A DNA stretch of 9,020 nucleotides from Candidatus Campbelliibacteriota bacterium. GTDB lineage: Bacteria > Patescibacteriota > Minisyncoccia > UBA9983. Position numbers and translations under genes: made by a program. The stretch covers positions 1 to 9,020 of the forward strand of contig QIJB01000057.1 of assembly GCA_003231675.1 (NCBI GenBank), in the 5' to 3' direction. The notes beneath the pieces were generated by a model. That model did not search any database, was not told the DNA's origin, and worked only from the letters and a program-made list of their open reading frames with translations. Shown here in pieces: positions 1 to 5,649 of this stretch (the first letter of the stretch is position 1; every line of letters begins with the position of its first letter).

Positions 1-7
1 AAAAAAA

Positions 8-514
8 ATGATTAAAATAAAAAACTACAAAGCGAAAGGCGGTTTCACTCTTATTGAGTTGCTTATCGTCATCGCCATCATCGCGATTTTGGCGGCTGTG
101 GCTTTTGTCGCTCTTGATCCTTTGACAAGGTTTAAGGACGCCAGAGATTCAAGCAGGTGGGGAGATGTAACGGCTCTTTTGAGCGCCGTTAAAATTGACC
201 AGGTTGACAACGGAGGGGCTTATCTGTCCGCCATTGCCAGCGCCACCTCGTCTTGGAATTATATGATTAGCGACGCCGATACCACTACTGGCTGCGACAC
301 CGGTTGCACCGCCGTCGCCACGTCCAGTAGTTGTGTCAATCTTCAAGGACTCGTTACCGACGGCTACCTTGCCTCTTTGCCGGTAAGTCCGAACGGGGCG
401 GGAACATGGACTTCCGTGCTCACCGGATATTATATGCAAAAGAACAGCAACGGCACCATTAAGATTGGAGCCTGTGAGGCTGAAGACACTTCGTCAATTT
501 CCGTTTCAAGATAG
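8..514 (+). CDS. Type IV prepilin / pseudopilin (GFTLIE-type)
   Basis: This is a 168-aa prepilin-like protein, probably a structural pilin or minor pseudopilin of a type IV pilus or related secretion/DNA-uptake machine. The leader is short and basic (about 12 residues, several Lys), followed by the prepilin peptidase site GG/FTLIE with cleavage expected between Gly12 and Phe13 and the conserved Glu at mature position 5. A hydrophobic helix (residues about 13-34) then anchors the subunit and packs in the pilus core. The next segment (LDPLTRFKDARDSSRW) resembles CPR pilins as I remember them. The globular part is rich in Ser/Thr/Gly and has four cysteines (two in GCDTGC, one in SSSC, one in GAC) that could form disulfides outside the cell. 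Only seven A residues precede the ATG inside the window, so promoter and partner genes cannot be judged. The gene ends just before a strong terminator. The prepilin class is secure; the exact role is not. Confidence 0.9.
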   Translation: MIKIKNYKAKGGFTLIELLIVIAIIAILAAVAFVALDPLTRFKDARDSSRWGDVTALLSAVKIDQVDNGGAYLSAIASATSSWNYMISDADTTTGCDTGCTAVATSSSCVNLQGLVTDGYLASLPVSPNGAGTWTSVLTGYYMQKNSNGTIKIGACEAEDTSSISVSR

Positions 515-537
515 TTTTATCTTTTGGAGAAATTGAT

Positions 538-567
538 AAAAAAACACCCCGCGCGGGGTGTTTTTTT
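538..567. terminator. Bidirectional intrinsic terminator between convergent prepilin and recA
   Basis: A7, then the 16-nt perfect palindrome CACCCCGCGCGGGGTG (545-560), then T7. It folds into a CACCCC/GGGGTG stem with a GCGC loop. Because A7 and T7 flank a symmetric palindrome, it has a U-tract on both strands. It can therefore end the prepilin transcript (+) and the ftsK-recA transcript (-), whose stop codon lies at 615-617. Its GC-rich stem stands out in AT-rich surroundings. Confidence 0.93.
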
Positions 568-614
568 ATTTGAAACTTTTACGGAGCGAATCTTTTTCGC
601 CCCACCGAAAAAAA

Positions 615-1628
615 CTATTTTTCTTCCTTTACCGCCTCTCTAATCTTCTTCACAATCTCTTTTGTTATTTTCGGATTTTCCTTGAGAAAAATCCGAGCAT
701 TGTCATAACCTCTTCCCAATGATTGTCCGTCATAAGAATAAGAAGCGCCCGCCTTCTTAATAATTCCGTGTTTCTCCGCCAAATTGAGAATGTCGCCCTC
801 ATAGGAAATTCCTTCGTTGTAGAGAATGTCAAACTCAGCCGTTTTGAAAGGAGCGGCAACTTTGTTTTTGACCACCTTTGATCGCACCCTGTTCCCGATG
901 GTAACGTCTCCTTTTTTAATTTGGGCGGCGCGTCGCATATCAATTCGCACTGATGAATAAAATTTTAGAGCCTTTCCTCCCGGAGTAGTTTCCGGATTGC
1001 CAAAGAATACGCCTATCTGCATTCTGATTTGATTGATGAAAATCACCACCGTCTCCCCTTTGCCGACAATTGCCGTTAATTTTCTCAGAGCTTGAGACAT
1101 AAGACGAGCCTGTTTCCCCACATGGTGAGCTCCCATTTCCCCCTCTATTTCATCTCTTGGAGTCAAAGCGGCGACCGAGTCAATGATAATCACATCAATT
1201 CCTCCCGAGCGGACCAAACTTTCCACAATCTCAAGCGCTTGCTCTCCGGTGTCCGGTTGGGATATCAACAAATCGTTTATTTTAACGCCTATTTTTTTGG
1301 CGTATTCCGGGTCCAGAGCGTGTTCCGCGTCCACAAAAGCGCAGAGTCCTCCTTTTTTCTGCGCTTGAGCGATAATGTGAAGGGCGAGCGTGGTTTTTCC
1401 GGATGATTCCGTTCCAAACACTTCAATAATTCTTCCGCGCGGGACTCCTTCAACGCCGAGCGCTATATCCAGACTCAAGGATCCGGTGGAAATTGTATCA
1501 ACATCAACTCTTCTGGCGTCCCCGAGTTTCATTATCGCTCCTTCTCCATATTTAGCCTGAATCTCGTTTATGGCATTTTCCACGCCGGTGTTCGTTTTCT
1601 TTGTTTCTTTTTCTTTTTTTATTGCCAT
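615..1628 (-). CDS. recA: Recombinase RecA
   Basis: This 337-aa protein is the bacterial strand-exchange ATPase, which forms filaments on single-stranded DNA for homologous recombination and, where LexA exists, for SOS induction. Visible hallmarks in order: Walker A GTESSGKT (72-79), the AEHALDP segment carrying the catalytic Glu (about residue 102), Walker B VIIIDSVAAL (146-155), loop L1 region EIEGEMGAHHVG (160-171), and L2 with INQIRMQIGVFFGNPETTPGG (198-218). The C-terminus is short and Lys/Glu mixed, without the long acidic tail of E. coli RecA. Two substitutions are notable against the usual sequence: Thr for Pro in the second P-loop position, and AHH in place of DSH in L1. The gene reads toward the terminator at 538-567. 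It lies 69 bp downstream of the Ig-like gene, with that gap almost filled by an inverted repeat. No Shine-Dalgarno is visible before the ATG. Confidence 0.98.
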   Translation of the reverse strand: MAIKKEKETKKTNTGVENAINEIQAKYGEGAIMKLGDARRVDVDTISTGSLSLDIALGVEGVPRGRIIEVFGTESSGKTTLALHIIAQAQKKGGLCAFVDAEHALDPEYAKKIGVKINDLLISQPDTGEQALEIVESLVRSGGIDVIIIDSVAALTPRDEIEGEMGAHHVGKQARLMSQALRKLTAIVGKGETVVIFINQIRMQIGVFFGNPETTPGGKALKFYSSVRIDMRRAAQIKKGDVTIGNRVRSKVVKNKVAAPFKTAEFDILYNEGISYEGDILNLAEKHGIIKKAGASYSYDGQSLGRGYDNARIFLKENPKITKEIVKKIREAVKEEK

Positions 1629-1636
1629 TTTTCTGA

Positions 1637-1692
1637 AATTTCAAATTTTTAATTTCGCGGACCTGAGTTCGCGAAATTAAAAATTTGAAATT
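1637..1692. repeat. Long inverted repeat (23-bp perfect arms) upstream of recA
   Basis: The left arm (1637-1659) and right arm (1670-1692) are perfect reverse complements over 23 bp, with a 10-nt spacer, GACCTGAGTT. Pairing can continue into the spacer (G.T, A-T, C-G), leaving a CTGA loop. In the transcript the hairpin would begin 5 nt after the stop of the Ig-like gene and end 8 nt before the recA ATG. There is no U-tract on the recA side, so it is not a standard terminator. It could be an RNA-processing or stability element, a translation-modulating hairpin, or a copy of a dispersed intergenic palindrome. Confidence 0.9.
1658..1671. promoter_or_regulatory. Possible LexA (SOS) box at the apex of the recA-proximal palindrome
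   Basis: CGGACCTGAGTTCG differs at one position from the Gram-positive type LexA consensus CGAAC-N4-GTTCG; on the recA strand it reads CGAACTCAGGTCCG. Its position immediately ahead of recA is where an SOS operator is expected. However, it sits inside a larger palindrome, which makes a partial match more likely by chance, and I see no clear recA promoter around it. No lexA is present in the window. Confidence 0.3.
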
Positions 1693-1697
1693 AAAAG

Positions 1698-2045
1698 TTA
1701 TTTTAATACCACCCTTATTATTTTTTTAACCTTTTTTCCGAACTTATCAACCGCTTGCACTTCTATTATATTGTATCCCTTTGCCAAGAGCAAATTTTCT
1801 TTGAAGAAACCCTTTTCATCAATAAAAATAGACCTTCCGTCAAGACTGATTGAGGAAATATTTTTCGCCAATCCTGAAATTTCCGCGAAAGAGTTTTTGA
1901 GAACCTGTCCGTCTTGAGGTTTATTGACCGTGATTTCCGGTCCTTCCCGAAAAACCTCAGCTTTGTAAAGTCCGTAAAAAGCGAATCCGACCACCAGAAT
2001 TAAAATAGCCCCGAACTTTAATAAGAAATTTATTTTTTTATTCAT
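1698..2045 (-). CDS. Small membrane-anchored protein with one Ig-like beta-sandwich domain
   Basis: A 115-aa protein with a short basic N-terminus, one hydrophobic segment (about residues 8-27) and an extracytoplasmic domain of about 80 residues. That domain begins GPEITVNKPQDGQVL and contains ISGLAKN, SLDGRSIFIDEKGFF, LLLAKGYNIIEVQAVDKFGK and IIRVVL. This pattern (P-x-dG near the start, DG-x-x-I-x-x-D-x-x-G-x-F, G-x-N-x-I-x-x-x-A-x-D-x-x-G) is typical of bacterial Ig-like domains of the glucodextranase-B-like type. Such domains usually mediate protein or cell-wall contacts; I cannot assign a partner. The gene lies between ftsK (71-bp gap) and recA (69-bp gap) on the same strand, so co-transcription is likely. 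The ATG at 2045 gives a proper membrane signal-anchor start; the upstream bases (TGAAAAGACA) are not a good ribosome binding site. Confidence 0.82.
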   Translation of the reverse strand: MNKKINFLLKFGAILILVVGFAFYGLYKAEVFREGPEITVNKPQDGQVLKNSFAEISGLAKNISSISLDGRSIFIDEKGFFKENLLLAKGYNIIEVQAVDKFGKKVKKIIRVVLK

Positions 2046-2116
2046 TGTCTTTTCAGGGCTGAATGGCTCGGAGAACTCCGTTTGAAACTTGTCGGAACGG
2101 AAAATCGCGGTCGGTT

Positions 2117-4357
2117 TCAGAAATCAACCTTGTTTTCTTCATAATCCTCGTAATGTTCGTCATTGTCTTCCTTTATATACACATCTCTCGCTTTTGCCCC
2201 GCGCGACGGTCCCACCACGCCTCGTTCTTCAAGAATATCCAAAAGGCGCGCGGCTCTGGAATAACCTATTTTCAGCCTCCTTTGGAGATAGGAAGATGAC
2301 GCCTTTCCCGTTTTGATGACTATCTCGCGCGCATCTTCGTAGAGTTCGTCGCCGTCGTCTTCCATTTCGTCAAGATTAAGCTTTAAAGGGGATTGCCCGA
2401 CCGCTTTCGTCGCCGACGGGTCATTGCCTTTTCTGAGAATGTCTCCGATTGAGTCATCCTCACTTTCTTCTTCCCCGCTTTCAATATCAACTCCCTTATA
2501 TTCTTCCGAAAGATATTTTGCCACTCGCTGTATCTCCTTTTCCGAAATAAAGGGACCCTGAATCCTTTTGGGTTTGGCGGTATCGCCGGCGAGGAAGAGC
2601 ATATCGCCTTTGCCGAGCAGTTTTTCCGCTCCGGACATATCCAGAATTGTTCGGGAGTCAATTTGCGAAGCGACTTGCAGAGCTATTCGTGAAGTTATAT
2701 TCGCTTTAATCAATCCCGTGATTACCTCAACGGACGGGCGTTGGGTTGAAACAATCAAATGGATTCCCACCGCTCGCGACATCTGAGCGAGGCGAACGAT
2801 GGACGCTTCCATCTCTCTCGGGTATGTCGCCATTATGTCCGCCAGTTCATCTATGATAATAACCAAATAGGGCATGGGGTTTTCCTCGGACTCCGATTTT
2901 TTATGATAAGAGTCTATATCCCTCACCCCCGCCTTCAGAAGAAGTTCGTATCTTTTTTCCATTTCCTTGCACGCCCATTTGAGCGCGAGGATGGCTTTTT
3001 TCGGTTCGGTGATGACCGGTGTCATCATATGGGGAACCTTGTCATAAATGGAAAGTTCCACGCGTTTCGGGTCTATCATTATGAAACGCAGCGTCTCGGG
3101 AGAATTGCGGTAAAGCAAACTTGTTATGACTGTATGGATGCATATTGATTTTCCCGCTCCGGTGGCGCCGGCAATCAAGAGGTGGGGCATTTTGCTCAAA
3201 TTGGCGAATACCGGTTTTCCGGAAACATCTCTTCCGAGAGAAAGCAACAGAGAGGGAAGCGGTTTTCTGAATTCCTCCGTTGCAAAAAGAGCGGACAGCC
3301 CGACGATTGTTTTGGCGCTGTTCGGGATTTCTATTCCGACCAACGACCTCCCGGGAATCGGCGCCTCTATTCTGATGGGGTGAGCGGCGAGTGCCATAGA
3401 GAGGTCATTTTGAAGCGCCAGTATTCGCGAAAGTTTTACGCCCTCCGCCGGCTTGAGCGTGAATTGCGTGACGGACGGACCGACATTGATTTCTCCCATT
3501 TCAACTTCAATGCCGAAATTTTGCAAAGTCCTCCTTATAATGTTGGCGCTCGCCTTAATGTCTCCGCTTGACGGTTTTCCCTTATCGCCGGAAAGAAGTT
3601 CTATCGGGGGGCGAACAAAATTGGCGACATTTTTTATTTTTTCAATTTCAATTTCAGTCTCTTCTTCCTTTTCTTTCTTCGGAGAAGTTTTTGATTTTCC
3701 CCGCGTCACCTCTCTGATTTCATCCATAACTTCTTTCGCTCCGGCGATTACTTTTTCCCCGACACTTTTTGAACCGCCCTCCTTTTTTTCTTCGCCCGAC
3801 GAAGAAGAAATCTCTCCGTTTTTGTCGGTTGTTTTTTCAGCTTCGGAAATTTTTTCCAAAGCCGTTTTCTTTTGAATTTTTATTTTAATGGAGGTGTTGA
3901 ATATTATCAAAAAAGAGACAATAAAGAGGGCCGTCAAAATTACCAGACTCACCCAAAAATCAAATAATTTGACAAGTGGCCAAGAAATCGCGTAGCCGAT
4001 GTATCCCCCGGTTTTTTCTCCGAACATCACATCCGCCGCCCCCAGTCCGGATACCAAAAAAACTGTCATTCCTATCATGACATTTGAAAGAAAGTTCGGA
4101 CGAAAAGAACTGATTAGAGAGATTGCCGCCAGAAAAAGAGCGGTGGGGACGAGAAAGAATCCCGCTCCGAAAAGCATTTCCAAAAAATCATAAACTGACG
4201 AGCCTACCACACCCGCTTTTCCGAATGAGGCGAGAGTAAAAAACAAAGCGGCGACGAGAAAAAAAACGGCGAGGATTGAATGCTTCGTTTCCTCTTTGAG
4301 ATTGTTATGCCATTTTTCCCGGGAGTCGTTTTTTTTGCCGGATTTTTTTTTTGCCAT
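2117..4357 (-). CDS. ftsK: DNA translocase FtsK/SpoIIIE
   Basis: A 746-aa membrane-anchored DNA pump acting at the division septum in chromosome segregation and dimer resolution. The N-terminus has four membrane segments (about 27-46, 61-83, 92-110, 130-154), then a charged Lys/Glu/Ser linker (about 158-240) far shorter than the E. coli one. The motor follows, starting near FVRPPIELL, with Walker A GATGAGKS (397-404) and Walker B VIIIDELAD (Asp-Glu at about 503-504), and STQRPSVEVITGLIKANI typical of the family. The C-terminal winged-helix gamma domain (about 672-730, YLQRRLKIGYSRAARLLDILE) reads polar KOPS-like sequences in known FtsK proteins. The frame is open upstream to an ATG at 4477. 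I chose the ATG at 4357 (MAKKKSGKK) because a TATAAT -10 lies at 4370-4365 and the extra residues look like translated AT-rich intergenic DNA. The ATG at 4366 (MNAMAKKK) is the alternative. Stop codon is TGA. Confidence 0.96.
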   Translation of the reverse strand: MAKKKSGKKNDSREKWHNNLKEETKHSILAVFFLVAALFFTLASFGKAGVVGSSVYDFLEMLFGAGFFLVPTALFLAAISLISSFRPNFLSNVMIGMTVFLVSGLGAADVMFGEKTGGYIGYAISWPLVKLFDFWVSLVILTALFIVSFLIIFNTSIKIKIQKKTALEKISEAEKTTDKNGEISSSSGEEKKEGGSKSVGEKVIAGAKEVMDEIREVTRGKSKTSPKKEKEEETEIEIEKIKNVANFVRPPIELLSGDKGKPSSGDIKASANIIRRTLQNFGIEVEMGEINVGPSVTQFTLKPAEGVKLSRILALQNDLSMALAAHPIRIEAPIPGRSLVGIEIPNSAKTIVGLSALFATEEFRKPLPSLLLSLGRDVSGKPVFANLSKMPHLLIAGATGAGKSICIHTVITSLLYRNSPETLRFIMIDPKRVELSIYDKVPHMMTPVITEPKKAILALKWACKEMEKRYELLLKAGVRDIDSYHKKSESEENPMPYLVIIIDELADIMATYPREMEASIVRLAQMSRAVGIHLIVSTQRPSVEVITGLIKANITSRIALQVASQIDSRTILDMSGAEKLLGKGDMLFLAGDTAKPKRIQGPFISEKEIQRVAKYLSEEYKGVDIESGEEESEDDSIGDILRKGNDPSATKAVGQSPLKLNLDEMEDDGDELYEDAREIVIKTGKASSSYLQRRLKIGYSRAARLLDILEERGVVGPSRGAKARDVYIKEDNDEHYEDYEENKVDF

Positions 4358-4364
4358 TGCGTTC

Positions 4365-4408
4365 ATTATACAATATTTTTTTTCTTTTTGGTATTTATAC
4401 AATATTTT
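4365..4408 (-). promoter_or_regulatory. Putative ftsK promoter region with duplicated TTGTATAA elements
   Basis: On the minus strand the 14-nt word AAAATATTGTATAA occurs twice (plus coordinates 4395-4408 and 4366-4379). Each copy contains a -10-like hexamer: TATAAA (4399-4394) and TATAAT (4370-4365). From the second, transcription would start at about 4358, one base before the ATG at 4357, giving an essentially leaderless mRNA. From the first, the leader would be about 30 nt of A-rich sequence. No good -35 is seen at 16-18 bp for either, so this is a moderate call. Confidence 0.5.
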
Positions 4409-4455
4409 CAATTTAAAGTTTTCAACCCTTGAACCCGCTCCCGATTCCGGTTTTT

Positions 4456-4483
4456 TTGACTTTTTATTTTTTTTCATTACAAT
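4456..4483 (+). promoter_or_regulatory. Sigma70-type promoter of the winged-helix gene, giving a near-leaderless mRNA
   Basis: -35 TTGACT (4456-4461), 16-bp T-rich spacer, -10 TACAAT (4478-4483). The expected transcription start is about 4490, only about 3 nt before the ATG at 4493. This argues against the in-frame TTG at 4487, which would lie at or upstream of +1, and for leaderless translation from 4493. Confidence 0.65.
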
Positions 4484-4492
4484 GTATTGCTA

Positions 4493-5236
4493 ATGGACAA
4501 AAATAAAGTAATGGACAATTTAACGGATTCTCTAATGGACACCGAGAAAGAAAAGGGCGTGGCATACGATGCCTTGTTGGGAAAGGTGCAGAAGCTTACG
4601 GGAGTCCTATACAAAGTAACCAATCTCTATGCTGATAAAGAACCTCTTAAATGGACATTGAGGAATAACGCCCTTGATATATATGTCAGTTTGATGTCCG
4701 TTATACATTCCGGGAAGATGTCCGTTAAAACATCCCCGGGAATTGGCGGTGTCTTGGATTCCATATCATTGATTGTTTGTTCGCTTGAATTGGCTTCCGT
4801 TGAAGGAAGCGTTCTCGCCTTGAACTTTGATGTCCTCAAAAAAGAATATCTTTCTTTAAAGCGTTTTTTGGAAGGAGAGAAAGACGGGCTTTCCATGGAA
4901 AGAAAATATTTGCTCGGTCCGGACTTCGGATTTTCCTTCGGCGATATGACGCCTTCCGGAACTCCCGTTCTCAAAAACGGAGTTTCTCCGCGGAAGACAA
5001 AAGAGGGAAATCTCATCGGAAGGCGAGCGAATAATTTCTCGGGCGATTTCAACGAGCGAAAAAATAAAATAGTTTCTTTTCTTGAGGGTAACGGGAAAAA
5101 AACGGTCAAGGAAATCAATTCCATTTTTGAGGGTGTCAGTGAAAAGACGGTGCAGAGATATTTGCTTGATTTAGTGAGGTCGGGAAAGCTCGTGGCGGAA
5201 GGGGAGAAACGCTGGAGGAAATACGAAATTGCTTAA
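4493..5236 (+). CDS. Unknown protein with helical N-terminal domain and C-terminal winged helix-turn-helix (probable DNA-binding regulator)
   Basis: A 247-aa protein without membrane segments. Residues about 20-130 look like a helical bundle (LLGKVQKLTGVLYKVTNLYA, then DKEPLKWTLRNNALDIYVSLM). The LY-x-VT-x-LY-x-D-x-EPLKW-x-LR pattern is one I recall from uncharacterised Patescibacteria proteins, but I cannot name a family. A Gly/Pro/Ser-rich linker (about 140-187) follows, then a winged helix-turn-helix (about 188-246) with RKNKIVSFLE, TVKEINSIF, a recognition-helix-like VSEKTVQRYLLDLVRSG and the wing KLVAEGEKRWRKYEI. A DNA-binding regulatory role is inferred from this C-terminus; the N-terminal part may oligomerise or sense. 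The gene is divergent from ftsK and monocistronic, with its own promoter and terminator. In-frame ATGs at 4493, 4511 and 4535 are all followed by GAC/GA and could each initiate; promoter position favours 4493. It could regulate ftsK-recA, itself or the downstream surface gene; nothing here decides. Confidence 0.85.
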   Translation: MDKNKVMDNLTDSLMDTEKEKGVAYDALLGKVQKLTGVLYKVTNLYADKEPLKWTLRNNALDIYVSLMSVIHSGKMSVKTSPGIGGVLDSISLIVCSLELASVEGSVLALNFDVLKKEYLSLKRFLEGEKDGLSMERKYLLGPDFGFSFGDMTPSGTPVLKNGVSPRKTKEGNLIGRRANNFSGDFNERKNKIVSFLEGNGKKTVKEINSIFEGVSEKTVQRYLLDLVRSGKLVAEGEKRWRKYEIA

Positions 5237-5275
5237 TTATTCTCTGAATCTGATTTATTTTCGTTGTTGACACCC

Positions 5276-5305
5276 AAACAAGACAATGTCTTGTTTTTTA
5301 TTTTT
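5276..5305 (+). terminator. Intrinsic terminator of the winged-helix gene
   Basis: AAACAAGAC (5276-5284), AAT loop, GTCTTGTTT (5288-5296), with the U-tract TTTTTT-A-TTTTT continuing to 5305. The 9-bp stem begins 39 nt after the TAA at 5234-5236. It is AT-richer than the terminator at 538-567 but well formed. Confidence 0.8.
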
Positions 5306-5385
5306 GTTGACTTTTTCTCTTCCGCTTTATAGCATTATTGGCGAATCAAGATAATGTTATCGGCGGCTTATTTTTAGCGGTTGAG

Positions 5386-5394
5386 TTATCCACA
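5386..5394 (+). promoter_or_regulatory. Perfect DnaA box
   Basis: TTATCCACA matches the strict DnaA-box consensus. It lies 7 bp upstream of the -35 of the surface-protein promoter. Only one perfect copy is present and there is no dnaA or dnaN nearby, so it is a possible regulatory or titration site and not an origin by itself. Confidence 0.45.
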
Positions 5395-5401
5395 ATTTTA
5401 T

Positions 5402-5430
5402 TTGGCAGGATCGCTTATAACGCTTATAAT
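5402..5430 (+). promoter_or_regulatory. Strong sigma70-type promoter for the surface-protein gene
   Basis: -35 TTGGCA (5402-5407, 5 of 6 to consensus), an exact 17-bp spacer and a perfect TATAAT (5425-5430). Transcription should start near 5437, giving a leader of about 213 nt before the ATG at 5650. A near-consensus promoter fits an abundant surface protein. Confidence 0.75.
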
Positions 5431-5465
5431 GTTATCAAGAGTTGAAACGGAAGAAATTCCCTTTC

Positions 5466-5545
5466 AGGTCGATTTAGAATCATTAATAAGGTCGATAAAA
5501 TTTTTTATCAGGTCGACTGAATTAATTATTAACCGATGAAGTCGA
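5466..5545 (+). repeat. Iterated AGGTCGA words in the surface-protein leader
   Basis: AGGTCGA occurs at 5466-5472, 5489-5495 and 5510-5516, with AAGTCGA at 5539-5545. The first three are spaced 23 and 21 bp apart, about two helical turns. A small dyad GATAAAA-TT-TTTTATC (5494-5509) lies between the second and third, and a CCGAT/ATCGG hairpin (5533-5551) encloses the fourth. They could be protein sites on DNA or RNA; the function is unknown. Confidence 0.45.
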
Positions 5546-5584
5546 AATCGGATTATCCGGGCATACGGTAGTTTTGTTTGTTCG

Positions 5585-5616
5585 TCAATCTGATCTTCAT
5601 AACTTGATCAGATTGA
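5585..5616 (+). promoter_or_regulatory. Stem-loop in the 5' leader of the surface-protein mRNA
   Basis: CAATCTGATC (5586-5595) and GATCAGATTG (5606-5615) are perfect complements, with one further T-A pair outside, giving an 11-bp stem around a 10-nt loop, TTCATAACTT. No U-tract follows (AAAGAAAGCAAAATT), so it is not a terminator. It ends 33 nt before the ATG. A role in mRNA stability or in presenting an unstructured start region is plausible. Confidence 0.55.
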
Positions 5617-5649
5617 AAGAAAGCAAAATTATTATTTAAGCAAAAAATT

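Larger units (their letters stand above)
5350..5436. repeat. Two copies of an ATAATGTTATC palindrome, the second overlapping the promoter -10 (operator candidate)
   Basis: GATAATGTTATC (5350-5361; arms GATAA/TTATC around TG) recurs as TATAATGTTATC (5425-5436). The second copy includes the -10 hexamer and reaches the expected +1. The copies are 75 bp apart, and 9-bp tandem copies of CGCTTATAA (5412-5420, 5421-5429) adjoin the second. A dyad on the core promoter plus an upstream copy is the usual layout of a repressor site with looping, but no binding protein is demonstrated. Confidence 0.4.
5237..5649 (+). promoter_or_regulatory. 413-bp regulatory intergenic region ahead of the surface-protein gene
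   Basis: No coding frame of substance is seen here. In order it holds: the terminator of the winged-helix gene, a weak promoter candidate (TTGACT 5307-5312, 17 bp, TAGCAT 5330-5335), a GATAA-TG-TTATC palindrome (5350-5361), a perfect DnaA box (5386-5394), a strong promoter (5402-5430), four AGGTCGA-like words (5466-5545) and an 11-bp stem-loop (5585-5616) close to the surface-protein start. Most of it beyond 5437 would be the long leader of the surface-protein mRNA. Confidence 0.7.

Noticed and set aside
149..439. 96-codon minus-strand frame opposite the prepilin
   Set aside because: Antisense to a clear prepilin gene and Gly/Arg-rich in the way of shadow frames.
2077..2101. TCCGTT/AACGGA hairpin after ftsK as a terminator
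   Set aside because: Only 6 bp with a 13-nt loop and no U-tract on the minus strand; the downstream genes are better explained as one operon.
2759..3875. Several plus-strand open frames of 85-140 codons
   Set aside because: All are antisense to the conserved FtsK motor and linker, overlap each other and have no domain features.
4358..4477. N-terminal extension of ftsK from the ATG at 4477
   Set aside because: The extra 40 residues are Lys-rich translation of AT-rich promoter-like DNA, precede the normal short cytoplasmic start, and overlap the putative -10 elements.
4487..4492. TTG start for the winged-helix gene
   Set aside because: It lies at or before the expected transcription start (about 4490), and an ATG follows two codons later.
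4627..5124. 165-codon open frame on the minus strand
   Set aside because: Antisense to the winged-helix gene, no start signal, no recognisable domain; it reads as a shadow of the real gene.
5340..5445. Replication origin
   Set aside because: Only one perfect DnaA box, no dnaA/dnaN nearby, and no iterated box cluster.
5466..5545. AGGTCGA repeats as a CRISPR array
   Set aside because: Repeats are only 7 nt with 14-22 nt between; no cas genes are present.
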